Below, in pieces: positions 6,914-10,967 of a stretch of 10,967 nt of DNA. The stretch covers positions 1 through 10,967 of the forward strand of contig CAKTUT010000047.1 in NCBI GenBank assembly GCA_934621665.1, read 5' to 3'. Under the pieces are notes generated by a model. The model had not been told where the DNA came from. It saw nothing but the letters and a program-made list of their open reading frames with translations, and made no database searches. The translations under genes and the position numbers were made by a program. The first letter of the stretch is position 1. Each line of letters opens with the position of its first letter. Source of the stretch: an uncultured Oscillospiraceae bacterium (GTDB lineage Bacteria; Bacillota; Clostridia; Oscillospirales; Oscillospiraceae).

Positions 6914-7818
6914 AAAAGAAAAAAACAGCCTCAGATCGGGGCTATACGGCGGGCGGCGCAGCCAAGGCCTATTTATATCTGCTGCCATTTATTCTGGCAA
7001 TTGCCATTTTTACCATCTACCCGGTGGTAAATGTCATCATTAGCTCATTTAAGCAGAATTATAACGCCCTGACGGGTGCGTATGACGCCATTGGTGTGGG
7101 AAATTACGTCAAGGTTGTCCAAGATCCCTATTTTCTGCAGGCGATGCGCAATACCATTGTCTATGTTCTGATTGTTGTGCCGGTCAGCACGGTGCTGGCA
7201 ATCTTTTTTGCAAATCTGCTGAACAAAAAGCTGCGCTTTAACGGCCTGTTTCAGACCTGCTATTTTCTGCCGCTGGTCACGTGCTCTACCGCCGTCGGCC
7301 TTGCGTGGAAATGGATGTATAACGCCGACTATGGCATCATTAACTATGTGTTAGGTCTGTTTGGCATAAACCCAATCGGGTGGCTGACGGACGTGAAGTG
7401 GGGCATGGCGGCGCTGGTGATCTATGGTATCTGGAGCATTCTACCGTTTACCATTATCATCATTCTGTCCGGTATGCAGAATATTGACGAAAAGCTGAGC
7501 GTCGCCGCACAGGTGGACGGTGCAGGCTCGCGGATGATTTTCTTCCGCATTAAGCTGCCGCTTTTGATGCCCACGGTCAGTCTGGTGGTTGTCGTCAATA
7601 TGATCAGTACGTTCAAGGTCTTTACCGAGCTGTTCCCGCTCTTTAACGGAAACCCCGGCGTTGCCTATACGCTATACACGGTGGTGTATTACATCTATCA
7701 GATGTTTTACTCCAAGTGGAAGCTTGACAAGGCCTGCGCCGCGGCGGTTATTTTGCTTCTGGTCATGGTGCTGTTTACAAAACTGCAGTCCCTGATTGAG
7801 AAGAAAACCAGATACTAA
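6910..7818 (+). CDS. Sugar-type ABC transporter permease (MalF/UgpA-like)
   Basis: A 302-residue integral membrane protein with about six spans. After a short Lys-rich cytoplasmic N-terminus (MKKKKTASDR), the first span is YLYLLPFILAIAIFTIYPVV (21-40). The EAA coupling loop, which contacts the ATPase, is at about 198-222 with AAQVDGAG...FFRIKLPLLMPT. The length and the early 'YPVV' helix match the MalF/UgpA branch of CUT1 permeases. It would pair with the next gene product to form the channel for the ligand of the binding lipoprotein. The ATG is inside the ATPase stop (ATGA), with GGGAG at 6895-6899 as ribosome site. The run of A residues just after the start is a feature of the Lys codons and does not break the frame. 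Confidence 0.95.
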   Translation: MKKKKTASDRGYTAGGAAKAYLYLLPFILAIAIFTIYPVVNVIISSFKQNYNALTGAYDAIGVGNYVKVVQDPYFLQAMRNTIVYVLIVVPVSTVLAIFFANLLNKKLRFNGLFQTCYFLPLVTCSTAVGLAWKWMYNADYGIINYVLGLFGINPIGWLTDVKWGMAALVIYGIWSILPFTIIIILSGMQNIDEKLSVAAQVDGAGSRMIFFRIKLPLLMPTVSLVVVVNMISTFKVFTELFPLFNGNPGVAYTLYTVVYYIYQMFYSKWKLDKACAAAVILLLVMVLFTKLQSLIEKKTRY

Positions 7819-7830
7819 GGAGGGAAAGGC

Positions 7831-8667
7831 ATGAAAAACGAGCAAAAGGGAAGCTGGCTTGGCCGCCTGGTGGACTATATTCTGCTGGCGGTTGGCGCGT
7901 TTTTGATGGTGTTTCCCTTTATCTGGATGGTACTGTCTGCGTTCAAAACGCCAAGCGAAATTGCGTCCCGGCCGCCGGTGATTTTCCCGGCGTCGCTGAG
8001 CTTTGACAACTTCGTCTACGCGTTCAAGACCGCGCCGTTCCTGCGCTACTTTGTAAACTCCGTCATTGTCACGGTGTCCATCGTGATTTTGACTATGGTG
8101 ACAACGATTCTGGCGGCATTTGCCTTTTCAAAACTGCGCTTTCCGGGGAGAAAAATCATGTTTTCCTCTCTGGTGGTACTGATGATGGTGCCGTTTGAGC
8201 TGCTGGTTGTGACACTGTATACGATTATCACAAAGCTTGGACTGATCGACAATATTCTGGCACTGATCATCCCATTCACCTCCAGCATTTTCTACACCTA
8301 CATTTTGAAAAATTTCTTTGACAGCATTCCCGACGCGCTGTATCAGTCGGCGAAAACCGACGGCGCGAGCGACTGGTTCTTCCTGTGGCGTGTGCTGGTA
8401 CCGATTGCAAAGCCGTCTCTGGTTTCCATCATCCTGCTCGACGCCATCAGCTGCTGGAACTCGTTCCTGTGGCCGCTGCTGGTGACGAACACATCCAGCA
8501 ACCGCACGCTTCCGCTTGGCCTGTACGCGTTTATGTCGGAGGGCGGCATCCACTATGAAAAGCTGATGGCTGCGGCTACGGTCGTGGTTCTGCCGATGAT
8601 TATACTGTTCCTGTTCCTGCGTAAGAAGATTGTCAGCGGCGTTGCCAGCGGAGGTGTCAAGGGATGA
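7831..8667 (+). CDS. Sugar-type ABC transporter permease (MalG/UgpE-like)
   Basis: A 278-residue integral membrane protein with about six spans. It starts with a short basic segment and the span YILLAVGAFLMVFPFIWMVL, followed by SAFKTPSEI, which is characteristic of MalG/UgpE-type permeases. The EAA loop at about 168-196 reads DALYQSAKTDGASDWFFLWRVLVPIAKP. The downstream WNSFLWPLLV element is also typical. It forms the heterodimeric channel with the preceding permease. AAGGAGGG (7817-7824), 6 nt before the ATG, is the strongest ribosome site in the operon. The gap from the first permease is 12 bp, and the gene overlaps the HAD gene by ATGA. Confidence 0.95.
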   Translation: MKNEQKGSWLGRLVDYILLAVGAFLMVFPFIWMVLSAFKTPSEIASRPPVIFPASLSFDNFVYAFKTAPFLRYFVNSVIVTVSIVILTMVTTILAAFAFSKLRFPGRKIMFSSLVVLMMVPFELLVVTLYTIITKLGLIDNILALIIPFTSSIFYTYILKNFFDSIPDALYQSAKTDGASDWFFLWRVLVPIAKPSLVSIILLDAISCWNSFLWPLLVTNTSSNRTLPLGLYAFMSEGGIHYEKLMAAATVVVLPMIILFLFLRKKIVSGVASGGVKG

Positions 8668-9467
8668 GCGAGATCAAAACCATTCTGTTTGACATGGATG
8701 GCACACTGTATCAGGACTTTAATTTCCACCGCGATTATCTGCGATACAGTCTGGAAAATACGCCATATGAATCGCGCCTGCCGGAGGCGCTGTCGCTGGC
8801 GGAGCGAACGCTTGACGGAAACGGTCTTGTAATGAACCGCTTTTACCGTCTACCGGAAGCTGTACCTGCGGAGGGCGCGCTTGAACAGACGCTTCGCGGT
8901 GCAATGCAGTTGGAAATGCCGTTTGCGCACTGCTATGAAGCAGGTCTTGGCAAGCTTGCGTATCTTGGCGATCCGTGGGAGGTTGTCACGCTGATTACGT
9001 CAGCTTATGGCGTTTTGGAGCAGAATGGCGAACAGGCGTTTCTCCGCGTGCGCGAGGAGATGCACCGCCAGTCGATCCATGCAGATCCGGCGCTGCTGTC
9101 GGTACTGCTGCGGCTGAAAGAGCGCTATCATACGATTCTTTTGAGTAACTCTCCGGAGCAGTCAGCGTCAGATTTTATCGAAAAACTGGGCTTTCAGGAC
9201 GCGTTCTGCGAAAAAATTTATGACGCGCACAAGCCCTATGGTTTGCTGAAAACAGTCTACCGCGTCCACCCGGAGCTGCGCGAGCAGCCGGAGCAGATGC
9301 TTTCGGTTGGCGACCACGCATTCAACGAAATTGAAAATATCCTCCTTGCGGGCGGTAAAACGCTCTGGATGAATCCTTATGGCGATGCACCGCAGGTGGA
9401 TACGACGTGGTCGGTTCGCTCGATTGCAGAACTGATTGCATTCTTTGAAGATAACTTTTTAAATTGA
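8664..9467 (+). CDS. HAD-superfamily phosphatase
   Basis: A 267-residue cytoplasmic hydrolase. Motif I is DMDGT with nucleophile D10 and acid/base D12; motif II is LLSNS (S161); motif III is K190 in AHKPYG; motif IV is GDHAFNE (G216, D217, E222). A helical cap lies between motifs I and II (about residues 18-140), so this is a C1-cap HAD of the nucleotidase/phosphoglycolate-phosphatase kind. The likely reaction is removal of phosphate from a small sugar phosphate or nucleotide; specificity cannot be read. GGAGGTG (8650-8656) lies 7 nt before the ATG, which overlaps the permease stop. Being the last gene of an importer operon suggests it acts on the imported ligand or a product of it. The cap sequence is not one I can assign to a named enzyme. 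Confidence 0.88.
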   Translation: MSEIKTILFDMDGTLYQDFNFHRDYLRYSLENTPYESRLPEALSLAERTLDGNGLVMNRFYRLPEAVPAEGALEQTLRGAMQLEMPFAHCYEAGLGKLAYLGDPWEVVTLITSAYGVLEQNGEQAFLRVREEMHRQSIHADPALLSVLLRLKERYHTILLSNSPEQSASDFIEKLGFQDAFCEKIYDAHKPYGLLKTVYRVHPELREQPEQMLSVGDHAFNEIENILLAGGKTLWMNPYGDAPQVDTTWSVRSIAELIAFFEDNFLN

Positions 9468-9487
9468 TCTCCACCTCTCTCTATTAA

Positions 9488-9528
9488 GTGCCGCCTGCCG
9501 GAATTTCCGGCAGGCGGCACGACTTTTT
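9488..9528 (+). terminator. Intrinsic terminator of the uptake operon
   Basis: A perfect 14-bp stem (9488-9501 with 9507-9520), GC-rich with GTGCCGCCTGCCGG on the left, a five-base AATTT loop, and TTTTT at 9524-9528. It starts 20 bp after the HAD stop codon. On the opposite strand the stem is followed by CTTAATAG, a poor U-run, so it should work mainly for the plus-strand operon. Confidence 0.95.
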
Positions 9529-9954
9529 GCCTAGGGTGTATTCTTCCAACTCCAAACGCAGCCGGACAGCGGGCCTTTTTGCGGTGTGCCGCGCCATTTT
9601 TCCTTGAAATACGTCAGTATTCCTACGAAAAAATGTCTTGCGCAACGCAAAAATTCCTCGCTGCCGGTCACATCATGCGTTTTCAGATACACCCTATGAA
9701 ATTTAAAGTGCGCGTTTTTGGCACAGCTCCTGACGGATGGGGCAGAAGCGCTCCGGTATATCGCATTGTGGCACGCTGGATGCACTGAATGTGCCCAGCC
9801 GCGTCAGCGGCCGTGTGACGGCGCAGTTGAAAATGGCGCTGCCGGGCGTGTTTCACAGCGAAACGGCCACACCGATTGGAAAAGAAGCTTTTTCAAAGCA
9901 CAGAACGCGGACGGCTAAACGCATAAAACAGACAAGCCGGCTTTCCGTGCAAGG
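9529..9954. other. Spacer without a recognised gene; possible decayed or dispersed repeat
   Basis: This stretch lies between the operon terminator and the sigK 3' end. Short frames are open on both strands (for example minus 9531-9785 and plus 9737-9918), but none has a good ribosome site or a recognised domain. The minus strand at about 9530-9665 stays open in two frames at once, one giving a basic peptide with FQGKMARHTAKRPAV and one with FKEKWRGTPQKG. Peptides of this look seem familiar to me as recurring short hypothetical proteins in clostridial genomes, which would suggest a dispersed repeat, but this is memory and not a search. I see no RNA gene, CRISPR or IS ends here, and no convincing terminator for sigK. 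Confidence 0.3.
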
Positions 9955-10326
9955 TCACTGCTGGGACGCGCCTGCCTCCAGCGCCGTTTGCATTGCTTTC
10001 AGCGCCTTTTTCTCAATCCGCGAGACATAGCTGCGGCTGATAGCGCATTTTGCGGCGATTTCGCGCTGTGTCTGCGGCGTGCGTCCGCCAAGACCATATC
10101 GCAGCGTAATGACAGCCTTTTCACGCGGCGTGAGCACGTTGTCCATGACGCGGTAAAGCTGCCTGTGTAGTTCCTTGGCACTGAGATCCTCAAACAGATC
10201 TTCTTCCGAACAGATCGTGTCAATCAGCGACAGCGCGTTGCCGTCCTTGCCCGTTTCAATGCAGTCCGACAGCGAGACATCTGAGGCGGTCTTGCGCTGG
10301 GAGCGAAAATACATCAGGATTTCATT
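9955..10326 (-). CDS. sigK: C-terminal part of sporulation sigma factor SigK, interrupted by an element
   Basis: The frame encodes NEILMYFRSQRKTASDVSLSD at its start, then a diverged region 3 (ETGKDGNALSLIDTI) and a full region 4 with LTPREKAVITLRYGL and the helix-turn-helix TQREIAAKCAISRSYVSRIEKKAL, which binds the -35 element. The DVSL/KDGN/SLID pattern matches SigK rather than SigE. SigK directs late gene expression in the mother cell during sporulation. Regions 1-2 are absent: the piece corresponds to SpoIIIC, the 3' fragment of split sigK in Bacillus subtilis. The first internal ATG is at 10312-10314, but no well-spaced ribosome site or promoter precedes it, so functional product probably needs excision of the adjoining element. 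The upstream boundary is set at the AATGA junction, where the recombinase gene ends. Confidence 0.9.
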   Translation of the reverse strand, partial: NEILMYFRSQRKTASDVSLSDCIETGKDGNALSLIDTICSEEDLFEDLSAKELHRQLYRVMDNVLTPREKAVITLRYGLGGRTPQTQREIAAKCAISRSYVSRIEKKALKAMQTALEAGASQQ

Positions 10327-10335
10327 CGCTATCCT
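10316..10335. other. Probable attachment/recombination site of a skin-like element in sigK
   Basis: On the minus strand AATGA (10322-10326) supplies the Asn-Glu codons of sigK NEILMYF and, in another frame, the TGA stop of the recombinase. AATGA is, as I recall it, the 5-bp repeat at which the B. subtilis skin element recombines in sigK. Short inverted arms AGGAT (10331-10335) and ATCCT (10316-10320) flank it, as is common at serine-recombinase att sites. The partner site would lie beyond the right edge. Confidence 0.65.
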
Positions 10336-10967
10336 CTCCTAACGGATACATAGGTTGGTCAATGGGCGGCAAATCCGCCTCTCCATCCTCCGCAAAGAGG
10401 TAAACATAGGCATTTTTGCCGTCCCAGACCACCTTTTTGACGATGGTGCGCAGCAGGCGGCGCTTTTCCTCCAGCGTTGCCGAATCCACTGCATTGGCGA
10501 ACGACTCAATCATCTCCTGATGGAAGGCAAACTCCTGATGGAGCATACGGCTCTGCTCGGTCAGGGCTTCCAGCTCAGAAAGTCTTGTCTGTTGAGCCTC
10601 GCTCTCCTGATGGAGCTCGTCGATCTGCTCCATGACGTACTTCGCGGAGGTATCGCTGGCAACGGACAGGGACTCCACCAGCCGCTTGATGCGGTATTCA
10701 GTTTTGGCGTACTTTTCTTTCAGGAGCGCCAGCTCCGCGTCATAGCCCTCCTTATTGTCGCAGATGGTCTTCTTGGTCTGCGTCAGCAGTCTGACAAGCG
10801 TCTCTTTGTCGGCGGACAGCTTGCGGATCTTCTCGATGATCTTGGCATCCAGCGTGTTGCCGTTACAGTTTTTCATGCTGCAAATCGTGCTGTGGCTGCG
10901 CTCCTTGGTGGAGCACATGTAGGTGTAGATCAGCTCGCCGTCCGCCGTGCGGCGGTTGGTCAGCTTC
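10322..10967 (-). CDS. Large serine recombinase, C-terminal part (SpoIVCA-like; N-terminus beyond window)
   Basis: The frame is open from the window edge to the TGA at 10322-10324, about 215 codons; the catalytic N-terminal domain is off the window. The visible part starts in the recombinase zinc-ribbon domain (RRTADGELIYTYMCSTKERS, a second Cys in TICSMKNCNGNTLD) and continues into a long Lys/Glu/Leu-rich coiled-coil (about 120 residues) with MEQIDEL and LEEKRRLLRTIVKKVVWDG, then a short tail DLPPIDQPMYPLGEDSE. This order is typical of large serine integrases, whose coiled-coil controls integration versus excision. The ATG at 10916-10918 is not a true start, since the zinc-ribbon continues before it. 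Its stop overlaps the sigK junction, so it is most likely the recombinase that excises the element from sigK. Identity as SpoIVCA-type is inferred from location. Confidence 0.88.
   Translation of the reverse strand, partial: KLTNRRTADGELIYTYMCSTKERSHSTICSMKNCNGNTLDAKIIEKIRKLSADKETLVRLLTQTKKTICDNKEGYDAELALLKEKYAKTEYRIKRLVESLSVASDTSAKYVMEQIDELHQESEAQQTRLSELEALTEQSRMLHQEFAFHQEMIESFANAVDSATLEEKRRLLRTIVKKVVWDGKNAYVYLFAEDGEADLPPIDQPMYPLGEDSE

Noticed and set aside
6910..6935. A-rich tract after the first permease start as a phase-variation switch
   Set aside because: The run is short (seven A, interrupted by G) and explained by Lys codons in a normal cytoplasmic N-terminus; the frame is intact.
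9918..9950. Possible sigK terminator (AAGCCGGCTT followed by T-rich bases on the minus strand)
   Set aside because: The palindrome can form only about three pairs around a loop and the T-run is broken.
10322..10918. Recombinase as a complete 198-residue gene starting at the ATG at 10918
   Set aside because: The frame stays open to the window edge and the residues before that ATG (RRTADGELIYTY) belong to the zinc-ribbon domain, so the gene is cut by the edge.

Overview
The window looks like a chromosomal segment of a spore-forming, moderately GC-rich clostridial Firmicute, of the kind found among gut Oscillospiraceae. The grounds are strong AGGAGG-type Shine-Dalgarno sites, a lipoprotein ABC binding protein, Firmicute-style solute-uptake genes and a fragment of the sporulation sigma factor SigK. 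The genus is an inference.

Left part, minus strand (1-2320): a LacI-family repressor gene is followed, with an ATGA overlap, by a metallo-beta-lactamase-fold hydrolase of the RNase J-like/beta-CASP type that runs off the left edge. Both can be read from one good promoter at 2292-2320.

Centre, plus strand (2468-9528): a divergent promoter (TTGACA-17-TATATT) with an 18-bp LacI-type operator just downstream starts a seven-gene unit. The order is nucleoside hydrolase, DMT/EamA transporter, CUT1-type binding lipoprotein, MalK-type ATPase, two permeases and a HAD phosphatase. Most genes overlap by ATGA or sit within 50 bp of each other. A strong hairpin without a U-run lies between the binding-protein and ATPase genes. 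A textbook intrinsic terminator closes the unit 20 bp after the HAD gene. The simplest reading is a substrate-inducible uptake and breakdown operon: the ABC system imports a glycosylated and possibly phosphorylated compound, the HAD enzyme removes phosphate, the nucleoside hydrolase cuts an N-glycosidic bond, and the DMT protein moves a product or substrate. The substrate is not known.

Spacer (9529-9954): no convincing gene. It may hold a decayed or dispersed repeat.

Right part, minus strand (9955-10967): the 3' part of sigK is abutted exactly by the 3' end of a large serine recombinase. The junction carries AATGA, which serves both as the sigK Asn-Glu codons and as the recombinase stop. This is the layout of one end of a skin-like element interrupting sigK. 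The rest of the element and the 5' half of sigK would lie beyond the right edge.
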